Source: Candidatus Aquabacterium excrementipullorum
GTDB taxonomy: Bacteria > Pseudomonadota > Gammaproteobacteria > Burkholderiales > Burkholderiaceae_C
Reading direction: 5' to 3'
DNA length: 38,599 bases
NCBI GenBank assembly: GCA_019112875.1
Contig: DXIO01000041.1
Span: 1-38,599, forward strand
A program made the position numbers and the translations under genes. This document shows positions 1 through 8,828 of this stretch, in pieces (within the stretch, counting starts at the first letter, position 1; every line of letters begins with the position of its first letter). A model generated the notes under the pieces. It was not told the origin of the DNA and did no database searches. It saw nothing but the letters and a program-made list of their open reading frames with translations.

Positions 1-213
1 GAAGAAGCGGTAGGGGGTGCCGTTGCCGCAGCTTGCGCCGGTGGAGGCCGGCATCTCGATGGCTTCCCATTTCATGTAGGACGTGGGCGCGGGGCCGACG
101 TTGCCGGTGGTGTTGGGCGTCCAGGGTGTGGCGGCGGCACCGGCGCCGGAGGCGGCCAGCAGGGCGGCCAGGCCCAGGGCGGTGGGCAGCGGCGAGAAGG
201 CGTGACGGATCAT
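1..213 (-). CDS. Secreted pectinacetylesterase-like protein, N-terminal fragment
   Basis: The first 71 codons of a minus-strand gene are present; the rest lies beyond the left edge. The start ATG (211-213) is preceded by GGAGA at good spacing. Residues 1 to about 25 form a signal peptide (basic start, Ala/Leu-rich core, GAGAAA cleavage region), so the product is exported. The mature start contains W, then the segment CGNGTPYRFF close to the edge, which resembles the CGDGSPYxFF motif near the N terminus of the pectinacetylesterase/NOTUM-like hydrolase family. The catalytic region is not in the window, so the family call rests on one motif and is tentative. It is probably a separate unit, since about 180 bases separate it from the thioesterase upstream. 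Confidence 0.5.
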   Translation of the reverse strand, partial: MIRHAFSPLPTALGLAALLAASGAGAAATPWTPNTTGNVGPAPTSYMKWEAIEMPASTGASCGNGTPYRFF

Positions 214-355
214 GGGGGTCTCCGGTTGTTCATGTGACTCACCATGAAGTATCCGCACCGCATTGCACGGCACCCATCAGGACTAACCTGACACCGATCC
301 ACGGGGCGCGAACGGGCTTGCCCCCTTGACGGATGCGGGTTGTCGCCCTCGGCTC

Positions 356-374
356 CCCGGCGTGACGCGCCGGG
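356..374 (-). terminator. GC-rich hairpin downstream of the thioesterase gene
   Basis: A perfect 7-base inverted repeat, CCCGGCG and CGCCGGG around a 5-base loop, lies 18 bases past the thioesterase stop. No U-tract follows on the minus strand, so it may be an RNA-stabilising stem or a weak terminator rather than a classical intrinsic one. Confidence 0.3.
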
Positions 375-391
375 ATCCTTTTGCCGGCTTG

Positions 392-850
392 TCAGGCCTG
401 GGCTTCGGGCACGGTGGTGAGCGCCTTGCTGTAGGTGTCCAGGAAAACACCGGGCATGCGGCGCACGCGGCCTTCGGCGATGTCGACGCAGACGTAGTGC
501 GTGTCGGCGCGGAACACCGTCTTGCCATCGGACACGCGCACGAACTGGAAGCGGCGGTGCAGCGAGAGGCGGTCCACCTGCGTGATCCACGTGCCCAGAC
601 GCACCACCTCGCCGAAGCGCGTGGCGGCCTCGTAGCGCAGGCGATGCTCGCGCACGACCAGGCCGTGGGCCTCGGCCTCGTACTCGGCCGGGCCCAGGCC
701 CAGCTGGACGGAATGCGCCCAGGCCACGTCTTCCAGCCACGTCAGGTACACGACGTTGTTGGTGTGGCGCATCATGTCGATGTGGTCGTCGCCCACCGTC
801 ACGTCGAGCGTGAAGGGGGCGGGCAGGTCCCAGGTCAGTGTGCTGTCCAT
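392..850 (-). CDS. Hotdog-fold acyl-CoA thioesterase (4HBT-like)
   Basis: The 152-residue protein has the length and pattern of a single-hotdog thioesterase of the 4-hydroxybenzoyl-CoA thioesterase/YbgC type. These cytoplasmic enzymes hydrolyse acyl-CoA thioesters. The segment from about residue 22 reads DHIDMMRHTNNVVYLTWLED, matching the family pattern D-x-x-x-H-x-N-N-x-x-Y-x-x-W-x-E-D; Asp25 is the likely catalytic acid and the following residues form the hot-dog helix. The rest is the expected run of beta strands. It lies 41 bases downstream of the large membrane-protein gene on the same strand, so the two may be cotranscribed. With the desaturase and reductase further upstream, the neighbourhood has a lipid flavour. 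The acyl substrate cannot be read from the sequence. Confidence 0.85.
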   Translation of the reverse strand: MDSTLTWDLPAPFTLDVTVGDDHIDMMRHTNNVVYLTWLEDVAWAHSVQLGLGPAEYEAEAHGLVVREHRLRYEAATRFGEVVRLGTWITQVDRLSLHRRFQFVRVSDGKTVFRADTHYVCVDIAEGRVRRMPGVFLDTYSKALTTVPEAQA

Positions 851-891
851 GGTGGCATTGTCACCCCGGACGGCATGACCACGGCATGAGC

Positions 892-3800
892 TCAGGGCTT
901 GCCGGCCTCATCGGCGTCAGGGAAGTCGTCCGGCGGGTCCTTGGGCGGTGATGCTGGCTGCGTCGGCTGCCCTGCCTGTGCCCCGAGAGACGCAGGGGCA
1001 GGCACATCAGTGGCCGTGGCGGGCGTGGCGGCCGGCGTATCGGCTGACGGTGGGATGGGCGTGACGACCACCGGCGCCTTCTCCGGCCAGTAGCCGCCCG
1101 CGCTGAAGCGCTCCCAGCCCCAGCGGATCCAGCGCAGCATCGACGCGGCCAGCCACAGGGCCCACAGCAGCATCACCACGCGGTACAGCAGCACCGGCAT
1201 CGACACCACCCAGGCCGAGGCCGTGGACTGCGCGAAGCGGTCGGCGTACCAGTGCAGGTGCGACGCATCAGAGCCATTGCCCAAGATCATCAGATCGGGG
1301 TAGCCCAGCAGGCCCACGCGCACGGTTTCGAGCAGGGTGCCGGCAGCGACCACGCCCCACAGGGCCAGCAGCACCTGCACGGCCTTGAAGCTGCGCGGCT
1401 TCAGACGCCCTGCCCAGCGGCCACGCGCCTCCAGCACCAGGAACCAGCCGACCACCAGCGCCACGCCGGCCAGCGACATCTGCGCCACGCCCAGGCCCAG
1501 CAGCACCCACGAGACGGCGCCCAGCGGCGAGAAGCGCCAGCGGCCCAGCGCGATGCCCGCGGCCACGATCACCAGCAACACGCCCCAGAACAGCACCGCC
1601 GGACCGACGGCAGGACCACCCACGGCCAGCACCACGCGGTCACGCGGCACGTTGATGCTGACGGTGTCGTTCACGCCGGGCGCACCGAGGTTCAGGCTGG
1701 AACTGGCGAAGCGCGGACCCATGCCGTGCTGCTCGCGCCAGTCCACACGCAGTTCGTGCGCGCCGGGGGTGACCGGCACCATCAGCACGCCATGGGCGGC
1801 CTGCAGCGGCAACTGCTGCCCATCGACCCATACGCCCAGCAACTCGGCGCCTTCGGGCAGTTCAACGCGATGGTTGCCGCCCTGGCTGGAGCGCAGGCTG
1901 ACTTGCGCGGACACGTCGGTGGCGCGCGCGCCAGGCGTGACGTTGGTATGCGCCTGATCCACCGTGAAGGTCTGACCGGCCACGCCGGCGGGGCGCGTGA
2001 CGTCGATCACCACCTGCTCGCCCGGCCAGGGTTGCCAGGTCGGCATCCAGCGGCCTTCGGCCTGGTGCACCACCGGCGCGATGCCCGACAGGCGCGTGTG
2101 CCACTGCGTGGAGGCGTCCAGCGTCCACACCTCGATCTGGTGGGGCTCGCGTGTGCTGTCGAGCGTGAGGCGTGGGCTCACGGCGAGCGTGCTGGTGAAG
2201 CTGGCGGCTTCGCCCGCGCCCAGCAGCACCGTGGCCACGCCATCCTGCACCTGCACGGCTTCGTCGTTGACCGACTCGCCGGGGGCCAGGCGGACGCGCA
2301 CGCGCACCGGCGCCAGGCTGGGCGCGACACGCTGGATGCGGGTCTCGATGGTCCAGCGCAGGCCCAGGTGCACGGTGCGCTGCACGCGCACGAAGGGCGG
2401 CAGCGCATCACGCTGCGTGCCGCCATCGGAGGCAGCCGACGCGGCCTGCGCGCGCGACAGGCTCAGCGCGCCGCTGGCCTGGCCACGGGCGTCCAGGCCG
2501 GAGAGCGTCCAGCCCTCGGCCTGGGCGCGCACCTCGCGCACGGGCAGCGGCAGCGCGATGTCCACGCTGGCGGCCTGGCCGGCATCGCCATCGAGCACGA
2601 CCTGGTTCACGCCGCGCGGCAATGCCACCCACAGCGCGCCGTTGCCATCGCGTCGGGCGGCGGCGGAGCGGCCGTCCACGGTGATCTGCGACGGCCGCCA
2701 GTTGCTGCCCTGCCCCGGCAGGGGCACGGCGACGTCGGCCAGGGCATGCACTTCCAGGCGCAGCTGGATGCGTGCGCCCTGGGCCACCACCAGCGCGCGC
2801 GCGATGTCGGCGCAGCGCGGCATGCAGTCGGGCGCGGCGGTGACGCGGTCGCGCAGTTCGTCGAGCACGCTGGCCGATGGCGTGGCGGGCTCGGTGGTTT
2901 CAGGTGCCATTTCGGCAGGCGCTGGCGCTGTGGCAGCGGCCTTCGGCGTGGGCGCAGACGCGGCATCCGCGGCGCCAGAAGCCAAGCCCAGCGTCAAGGT
3001 CGACACGAGCACAGCGGCGCCGGCCAGTTGCGCCGCCACGGAGGCACTGGACGGCGTGGCGGCGGGCGTGGTCAATGTGGACGATGCTGCCTTGCCATCC
3101 GCATCCCGACGCTGCCAGGGCCACGCACCTGCTTGCGCAACGCCCAAGCCTCCATCAGGCCCACGACCACCCACGATGCGCCACAGCGCCCAGGCCATCA
3201 GGCCCAGGCTGAGCAATCGCAGGGCCACCGTGCCCGCTGGCGGCAAAAGCACCAGGCGCAACGCCTGCGCGGCCTGCACCGGGCCTTGCCACACCAGGCG
3301 GTGCGTGTTCCATTGCCAGCGGGGCAGACCGGGGCCGGTCTGCACACGCGCGGACGGGTCCACATCCTCACGCCGCGTGGGGGCGGGCGCGGCAGGCTTG
3401 GTCGTGCTGGCCTGGGCCACCTTGCGCGAAGCCGAACTCACGCCGTACTCGCTGCCCACCTCGGCGGGCGCGGGAGAGGGTGCTTCGGCCATGGCCTGGT
3501 CCGCCATGGCGGCTTCCGCCGTCTCTCTCGTGCGGGTCGGATCAGCATCCCCCATGGTCTGCCAGGGCCGCTCCAGCGAGGGGTAGATGGACAGGCGCAC
3601 CTGGTCCACCGCATAGGGCAGCAGCACCAGCGCGATCAGCACGGCCACGGCGCGCTCGCCCCACCGCACCCACGGCACCAGGCGCCCGGCGGGCAGCACA
3701 CGCGCCAACGCATGCAGGCCCAGCAGCGCCAGCCACAGGCTTTGCGGCGCACCCGGCATGTGCCAGGACAGCACCAGTGCCACGCCCAGCAAGCCGCCGG

Positions 3801-5343
3801 TGGCCACACCGAACAACTTGCCGGCCGCCAGCGCGCTCAGCAGCACGAAGAAGAAATCCCACAGCGTCCAGCGCGACAGCCACGAGCCTTCCGCGCTGTC
3901 CACGCCCACGGCGTGCAGCAGGCGCCAGCCCGGCGGCAGGTTCAGGCTGGCCGTGGCCTGGTTCAGATCAGCCTGCCAGCCCGTGGCCGGCAGCGTGCGC
4001 ACAGCGCCTTCGATGCGGCTGTCGGCGCTCAGGCGGGCGGTGCCGCCACGTACCTCGAAGCCTTGCGGGCCGCCTTCCTTCAGGCGCGTGACGGGTTGAT
4101 CTTCGCCATCGACCGAGGCGCGGCCCAGCACGGCCGGCGCCGCCATCTCCAGGCGAGAAGAGCGCGACAAGGTGCCGCCGATCACGTCATGCGCGGTGTA
4201 GCCCGCGCCATCGAAATCCAGCCAGAGATCACGCGTGAGCGTGAGCCGGTCTGGCGGCGGCTCGGGGTTGCCGCGCCGCGATTGCACCAGCTTGAGCGTG
4301 CCGCCCGGAAGCAGACGGTAGGCCGGCAGGTTGCGCCAGTCGTCCGGCATGGCCACCTGGCGCGGATCGACCGAGGCCGCGCCTTCGACGCTGACCAGGC
4401 GCACATCGTTGTGCGCCTCGAAGGACCAGACCTCGGCCTCCGGGGCCTGCTTGGGCAGGCTCAAGGCCTGCACGGGCGACATCAGCCGCGCGCGCAGGCT
4501 GACCCTCCAGCGCCCCGGACGGGCCTGGACCACGAGCGCCCCGCCCTCCTGCAATCGTGCAGGCAGGGCCGACTCCAGGGCCTCGGGCACCAGGCCGGGC
4601 AGCAGGGCCACCGGCAGCACCAGCTCGCGGGCCTTGCCCGACACGGCAATGTCGATGTGCGTGGTGACGCGCAAGGGCACGCCATCGTCGATGCGGCGCG
4701 TGGTGTGCACGCTGTAGGCATCGGTGCTCTGCTCGGCCTCGGGGGCCTGGCGCAGCCACACGCGGCCTTCGTTGTCCGGCACACGCTGCACGGCGGCACC
4801 GTTCACTGAAAGGGACAAGCTGCCGACGCCCAGCGGCAGGCGCACATCGGGCGGCAACTCCTTCCAGTCGAAGCGGCCTTCGATCACATGGCGACCGGGC
4901 TGCAACAAGGCCGTGGGCCGGCCATCCTGCTCGGTCACGGGCAAGGGCTGGCCATCGGCCCGCACATCGGCGGGCCAGCGGCCGGGCTCACCCGGCAGGG
5001 CCACCAGGGCCTGCGGGCCGAACAGCTGAACCTCGTAGCGGAAGCGCGCACCGCCCGCATCGGCCTGCAGCGACAACGCCGAGGGCCAGACGCAGGCCTT
5101 GTCGGATTCGGCGTTGTAGGCAGGTGGGCACAGCAGGGCTTCCTGGCCGTGCAGCGTCCAGGGCAGCCAATCCTTCAGGGCACCTGGCACATCGCTGCGG
5201 GGCAAGGGGCCGGCGGCAGCCACGGTGGCCAAGCCGCCCATCAGCATGCTCAATGCCCCATGCACTGTGGCCTTGCCAACCTTGCGCAAGGCCCTTGCCA
5301 TGCCGGCCCTGCATCCGTCGATCCTCGTGTCCGTGTGCCCCAT
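892..5343 (-). CDS. Very large duplicated membrane protein, unknown function
   Basis: This is about 1,483 residues from the ATG at 5341-5343, which has AGGGGA six bases upstream. An in-frame GTG at 5376 and an ATG at 5301 directly before the hydrophobic leader are alternatives. The leader (core GALSMLMGGLATVAAA) indicates export of the N terminus. I do not recognise a named family. Two halves share an order: a beta-rich periplasmic-type module, then membrane segments. Both modules carry a W-x-P-x-x-x-x-x-DG pattern followed by a Gly-terminated strand. Membrane segments cluster near residues 490-590, 700-725, 770-795 and 1250-1420. A low-complexity Ala/Pro linker sits near 640-690 and a Pro/Ala-rich acidic tail ends the protein. 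It is probably an inner-membrane protein with two large periplasmic domains. A long open frame on the opposite strand is a coding shadow. Confidence 0.8.
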   Translation of the reverse strand: MGHTDTRIDGCRAGMARALRKVGKATVHGALSMLMGGLATVAAAGPLPRSDVPGALKDWLPWTLHGQEALLCPPAYNAESDKACVWPSALSLQADAGGARFRYEVQLFGPQALVALPGEPGRWPADVRADGQPLPVTEQDGRPTALLQPGRHVIEGRFDWKELPPDVRLPLGVGSLSLSVNGAAVQRVPDNEGRVWLRQAPEAEQSTDAYSVHTTRRIDDGVPLRVTTHIDIAVSGKARELVLPVALLPGLVPEALESALPARLQEGGALVVQARPGRWRVSLRARLMSPVQALSLPKQAPEAEVWSFEAHNDVRLVSVEGAASVDPRQVAMPDDWRNLPAYRLLPGGTLKLVQSRRGNPEPPPDRLTLTRDLWLDFDGAGYTAHDVIGGTLSRSSRLEMAAPAVLGRASVDGEDQPVTRLKEGGPQGFEVRGGTARLSADSRIEGAVRTLPATGWQADLNQATASLNLPPGWRLLHAVGVDSAEGSWLSRWTLWDFFFVLLSALAAGKLFGVATGGLLGVALVLSWHMPGAPQSLWLALLGLHALARVLPAGRLVPWVRWGERAVAVLIALVLLPYAVDQVRLSIYPSLERPWQTMGDADPTRTRETAEAAMADQAMAEAPSPAPAEVGSEYGVSSASRKVAQASTTKPAAPAPTRREDVDPSARVQTGPGLPRWQWNTHRLVWQGPVQAAQALRLVLLPPAGTVALRLLSLGLMAWALWRIVGGRGPDGGLGVAQAGAWPWQRRDADGKAASSTLTTPAATPSSASVAAQLAGAAVLVSTLTLGLASGAADAASAPTPKAAATAPAPAEMAPETTEPATPSASVLDELRDRVTAAPDCMPRCADIARALVVAQGARIQLRLEVHALADVAVPLPGQGSNWRPSQITVDGRSAAARRDGNGALWVALPRGVNQVVLDGDAGQAASVDIALPLPVREVRAQAEGWTLSGLDARGQASGALSLSRAQAASAASDGGTQRDALPPFVRVQRTVHLGLRWTIETRIQRVAPSLAPVRVRVRLAPGESVNDEAVQVQDGVATVLLGAGEAASFTSTLAVSPRLTLDSTREPHQIEVWTLDASTQWHTRLSGIAPVVHQAEGRWMPTWQPWPGEQVVIDVTRPAGVAGQTFTVDQAHTNVTPGARATDVSAQVSLRSSQGGNHRVELPEGAELLGVWVDGQQLPLQAAHGVLMVPVTPGAHELRVDWREQHGMGPRFASSSLNLGAPGVNDTVSINVPRDRVVLAVGGPAVGPAVLFWGVLLVIVAAGIALGRWRFSPLGAVSWVLLGLGVAQMSLAGVALVVGWFLVLEARGRWAGRLKPRSFKAVQVLLALWGVVAAGTLLETVRVGLLGYPDLMILGNGSDASHLHWYADRFAQSTASAWVVSMPVLLYRVVMLLWALWLAASMLRWIRWGWERFSAGGYWPEKAPVVVTPIPPSADTPAATPATATDVPAPASLGAQAGQPTQPASPPKDPPDDFPDADEAGKP

Positions 5344-5445
5344 GGCATCCCCTGCAGCCTGTTGTGGTGGCTGCACTCTGCCATGAAATCAGGCCCCCGA
5401 CCGAGCCCCGATCACCCCCTCAAGAGGGCATCCTGCCCTGCGCCA

Positions 5446-6546
5446 TCAACCGCCCAGCACCAGCGTGCGCGAGGCCGGGTAGGCGGTGCACATGTAGACC
5501 GCACGGCCCAGCGTGTTGCCGCTGACTTCGCCTTCGTGCACGGTGAGCTTGCAGGTGCCGCACATGCCCTGGCAGCAGCCGGATTCGAGATCGAGCCCGT
5601 GGTCGCGCGCGGCCTGCAGCAAGGTCTTGTTCTGGTCGGCGGCCGTGAGCGTGATGCTGCGGCCCAGGTGCTTGAAGACCACCTCGGTGCCTTCGGCGCT
5701 GAAGCCCTCGGCCGCGCAGGCGGTGTCGGCAGGCACCGTGAAGCGTTCGCTGTGCACGCGGGCCAGGTCCACGCCCAGGGCCTGCAGGTGCGACATCATC
5801 TGCGCCATGAAGCCTTCGGGGCCGCACAGGTAGATGTCGCGCTGCACCAGATCGGGACAGAGCTTTTGCAGCTTCTGCACCGTCAGGCGCGCACCCGCCT
5901 GGCCACCGAACACGGTGTCGACCTTGACGCCCGCCAACTGCCAACGCGGCAGCGCCGTCTTGAAGATCACGTCCTCAGGCCGGCTGAACTGGGCGATCAC
6001 CTGCTGATCGGGCCGCTGCGCTTCAGGGCCGGCCAAAAGCGCTTCGACCATCGAATGCGCCGGCGTGATGCCCGAGCCCGCGCAGAGGTGCAGCACCTTG
6101 GCCTGGCCCTTGTGCACGAAGCTGCCTTGCGCGGCGTCCAGGCGCAGCAGCGATCCGGGTTTCAGATGCTCGTGCATCCAGTTGGAGCCGCGCCCGTTGA
6201 TCAGGCGCTTGACGGTGATGCTGAAACGCCCGCGCGGCAGCACGGTGGCACTGTAGTGGCGACGCAGCGGCGCGGCCTCTTCACCATCGACCGGCAGCAG
6301 CACGGCCACGTGCTGGCCCGGCTGCATGCCGCGCCACAGCTGGTTGGGCCGCAGCTCGAAGGTCTTCACACCCGGCGCCTCGTCGGTCACGCGCACCACC
6401 TGGGCCTGCAGTTCATAGGTCCAGATGAAGCGGTTGAGGCGACGGTTGATGTCCGTCATCGTGTTGCTGGCCACGTAGTCGACCCACTGCGGATCGACGC
6501 GGTCGAGCACCCAGCGGCTGGCGCCATGGACGGCACGCTCAAGCAT
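5446..6546 (-). CDS. Flavin/2Fe-2S ferredoxin reductase, desaturase partner
   Basis: The roughly 366-residue protein is an NAD(P)H-dependent electron-transfer flavoprotein with a C-terminal plant-type ferredoxin domain. It has an FAD-binding barrel with RRHYSATV (R-x-Y-S), a nucleotide-binding domain with CAGSGITPAHS, and a 2Fe-2S loop containing CCQGMCGTC plus a final Cys in YMCTAYP. It very probably passes electrons from NAD(P)H to the fatty-acid desaturase encoded just upstream, as Rv3230c does for DesA3 in mycobacteria. The start at 6546 is preferred over an upstream ATG at 6564 because AGGAGG lies six bases before it. This start overlaps the desaturase stop by eight bases, which predicts translational coupling and balanced synthesis of the pair. 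Confidence 0.9.
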   Translation of the reverse strand: MLERAVHGASRWVLDRVDPQWVDYVASNTMTDINRRLNRFIWTYELQAQVVRVTDEAPGVKTFELRPNQLWRGMQPGQHVAVLLPVDGEEAAPLRRHYSATVLPRGRFSITVKRLINGRGSNWMHEHLKPGSLLRLDAAQGSFVHKGQAKVLHLCAGSGITPAHSMVEALLAGPEAQRPDQQVIAQFSRPEDVIFKTALPRWQLAGVKVDTVFGGQAGARLTVQKLQKLCPDLVQRDIYLCGPEGFMAQMMSHLQALGVDLARVHSERFTVPADTACAAEGFSAEGTEVVFKHLGRSITLTAADQNKTLLQAARDHGLDLESGCCQGMCGTCKLTVHEGEVSGNTLGRAVYMCTAYPASRTLVLGG

Positions 6547-7726
6547 GGCGGGCCTCCTCTCCATCCATCTGCGCGCGCTCGGCGGGTGTGGGGAAGGAGT
6601 ACTTCCACATCGCGCCCAGGTAGTTGCGGATGGCTTGGAACCAGTTGTCGTTGCACTTGTAGGGAATGCCGTACTTGGCGCAGACCTGCTTGACCTCGCG
6701 GGCCATGTCCGGGTAGTGGCGCGACGGAATGTCGGGGAACAGGTGGTGCTCGATCTGGTAGTTCAGGTGGCCCCACAGGATGCTCATGCGGCGGCTGCCC
6801 TTGAAGTTCACGGTCGAGTCCATCTGCGACAGGTACCAGCGGCCCTTGTGGGCCAGGGCGTCTTCAGGCTGCAGCGGCTCGGTCAGGTGCGTGGCCTGGA
6901 TGGTCAGGCTGACCCAGTAGTTGTTGATGCCATCGGCCAGCGCGTTGCCCAGCATCACCTTCCAGAACGAGAAGCCCGAGGCCAGCGCCAGCAGCGGGAA
7001 CAGCGCGTACTCCTTGAACATGACGCGGAACACCGACAGGCGGTGGCGGCGCTTGCAGTCGGCCATGTCGCCGCCCGGGTGCACGGGCGCGTAGCCTTCG
7101 TTGCCCTTGGGAAACTTGCGCTCACGCCAGGCCTGGCGCAGCCCGAGGTTCTGCAGATTGAAGCCGTACAGCACGATGGGGTAGGCCATGATCAGGTACA
7201 TGGGCAGCTGCCAGCGGTGGTACGGGTTCCACGGCGTTCGGTCATTCATGCGCAAGATGCCGTGGTTCAGATCAGGATCCATCTCGAACACATTGGTGTG
7301 CACGTGGTGCTGGCCGTTGTGCTCGCGGCGCCAGCCTTCTTCGTCCACAGGCGCCTTCCACTTGAAGTTGCGCGAGTGGAACTGCGGGATCTCGGGGAAG
7401 CTGTCGTACTGGCCGTGCAGCACGTTGTGGCCGATCTCGATGGCCTCGAGGTTGCGGTGCAGGCTCAGCAGGACCACGCCCAGGCTGAAACTGATGGGCT
7501 CGGGGCTGAACCAGATGAGGCCCCGCCCCAGCACTTCCGCCACGCGTGAGCGGCTGCGCAGGCCCTTGATGTAGGCGACATCGGCCTTGCCCAGCCGGGC
7601 GCGGTACCGCTGCTTGATGTCCTCGAACTCCGCCTCGATCTGGTCGTAGAGCGCCGCGCGGTCGGCCAGGGGATCGGCGATGGATGGGGTGACGGCGGTG
7701 GCGTGCTCAGCGGGCAAAGCGTTCAT
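6539..7726 (-). CDS. Membrane fatty-acid desaturase (DesA3-like)
   Basis: The 395-residue integral-membrane di-iron desaturase introduces a double bond into a long acyl chain. All three histidine boxes are intact: H100-NVL-H104, H136-NGQ-HH141 and Q324-IEHH328 followed by LFP. Gln instead of His at the start of box 3 is typical of the linoleoyl-CoA/front-end desaturase branch, which includes mycobacterial DesA3. Hydrophobic stretches lie near residues 70-90, 172-190 and 240-265. The ATG at 7726 is preferred over an in-frame TTG at 7750. The electron-donating reductase overlaps its 3' end, so the two form a self-contained desaturation unit. No dedicated regulator is adjacent. Regiospecificity cannot be deduced. 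Confidence 0.93.
   Translation of the reverse strand: MNALPAEHATAVTPSIADPLADRAALYDQIEAEFEDIKQRYRARLGKADVAYIKGLRSRSRVAEVLGRGLIWFSPEPISFSLGVVLLSLHRNLEAIEIGHNVLHGQYDSFPEIPQFHSRNFKWKAPVDEEGWRREHNGQHHVHTNVFEMDPDLNHGILRMNDRTPWNPYHRWQLPMYLIMAYPIVLYGFNLQNLGLRQAWRERKFPKGNEGYAPVHPGGDMADCKRRHRLSVFRVMFKEYALFPLLALASGFSFWKVMLGNALADGINNYWVSLTIQATHLTEPLQPEDALAHKGRWYLSQMDSTVNFKGSRRMSILWGHLNYQIEHHLFPDIPSRHYPDMAREVKQVCAKYGIPYKCNDNWFQAIRNYLGAMWKYSFPTPAERAQMDGEEARHA
6553..6558 (-). promoter_or_regulatory. Shine-Dalgarno inside the desaturase 3' end
   Basis: AGGAGG on the minus strand lies six bases upstream of the ATG at 6546 and within the last codons of the desaturase gene. It fixes the reductase start and indicates coupled translation. 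Confidence 0.7.
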
Positions 7727-7859
7727 CGGGGAGCCCTGGCGGGATAACAAAAGCTGAGCGTGAGATTAATGACCGCCGTTATGGGAACCCTTGCGGACAT
7801 TCCCGATGAACGCCCCGAAACGGGGGGCGTGTTATCCCGGCCCGCCCTGTGCGCCAGTC

Positions 7860-7897
7860 CGAAAAAGCAAAGGCGCCACCGCGTGCGATGGCGCCTT
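7860..7897 (-). terminator. Rho-independent terminator of the PEP-CTERM gene
   Basis: On the minus strand, AAGGCGCCA and TGGCGCCTT form a perfect 9-base stem around a 10-base loop (7870-7897), followed by a T-rich tract (TTGCTTTTTC). It lies about 50 bases past the stop of the PEP-CTERM gene and is the clearest intrinsic terminator in the window. Confidence 0.85.
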
Positions 7898-7946
7898 GGT
7901 TCCTGAAGGCGGATGCGGCCCGAGCCGCTCAGCCTCCTGCCAGCCT

Positions 7947-8711
7947 TCAGGCCTGCGCGATCCCTGCCTTGCGGCGACGCACGGCCACGAGAACGCCGGC
8001 CAGGCCCGCCAGGCCCAGCACCATGGCACCGGGCTCGGGCACCGCGGCCACAGCCTGCAGGCCGCCGAAGTAGACGGTGCGGCTGTAGTAGGGTGAGTTG
8101 GCGGTGTTGGTCGGATCGGACGCGAGGACGAAATCCAGCGCCAGGAAGCCATTGAAAGACGGCACCGTGGGCAGCAGGTTGTTGTTCGACAGGTAGTCGG
8201 GCACGCCGTAGTAGCCTTCCACCCAGTACAGGCGCACGTTGTCCAGCTTGTAATCGCCCACGGTGAAACCGGAGAGCTGGTGGGCGTACTCGGCGGGCGT
8301 CGTGTTCTCGCCGAGGCGGGGGGTGGGATCGGCGTTCAGCGAAAACCAGTCCAGGCCGTACGGGGCCACGACCTCGTTGCCGACCGCGGCCACGCCCGTG
8401 CCGTTGTCGATGAAGGACAGGCCATTGACCGAGCCGCTGAGCTGGGACACCGCGCCCGAATAGATGGCACGGCCCGCCTCATAGCCGATGTCTTGCGAAT
8501 TGACCGTGAACGGCGTGGCCGCGTCATAGATGAAGCTGCCCGACACGGTCACCGAGGCGCCGCCCAGCAGGGCCGCCACGGCGGCATTGGACGAGGCCAG
8601 CGCGCCGGAGGTCGAGTAGTTGTAGACCACCGGTGCGGCCATGGCCGACACGGAGGCGAAGGACGTGGCGATGACGGCCAGAGCGGCGGCCGTGAGCTTG
8701 CGCAGAGCCAT
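7947..8711 (-). CDS. PEP-CTERM sorting-domain exported protein
   Basis: The 254-residue protein has a signal peptide (residues 1 to about 25, ending SAMA-A). Its C-terminal sorting signal reads VPEPG, then a hydrophobic segment (VLGLAGLAGVLVA), then a basic VRRRK tail. This is the tripartite PEP-CTERM signal recognised by exosortase EpsH/XrtA-type enzymes in exopolysaccharide-producing Gram-negatives. The middle 200 residues are Ser/Thr/Asn/Gly-rich with no recognised catalytic motif, as in many such proteins that are thought to act at the cell surface or in the biofilm matrix. It is a single-gene unit with its own terminator. AGGGAG lies upstream of the ATG. No exosortase is encoded here, so it must be elsewhere in the genome. 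Confidence 0.9.
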   Translation of the reverse strand: MALRKLTAAALAVIATSFASVSAMAAPVVYNYSTSGALASSNAAVAALLGGASVTVSGSFIYDAATPFTVNSQDIGYEAGRAIYSGAVSQLSGSVNGLSFIDNGTGVAAVGNEVVAPYGLDWFSLNADPTPRLGENTTPAEYAHQLSGFTVGDYKLDNVRLYWVEGYYGVPDYLSNNNLLPTVPSFNGFLALDFVLASDPTNTANSPYYSRTVYFGGLQAVAAVPEPGAMVLGLAGLAGVLVAVRRRKAGIAQA

Positions 8712-8828
8712 GAGGCTGAACTCCCTGTTGTGGAGCCCGGATTCTGCAAAAGAGTGTCACAAGGCGTCAACGTCAGACCGGGGGGATCACCCAAGGGTTA
8801 TCCTCAATGCCGTCTTGCAATCCTTTGA

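Noticed and set aside
1252..4809. 1,185-codon open frame on the plus strand
   Set aside because: It is antisense to the large membrane-protein gene, has Gln/His/Arg/Ala-rich composition typical of GC-rich shadow frames, and shows no domain.
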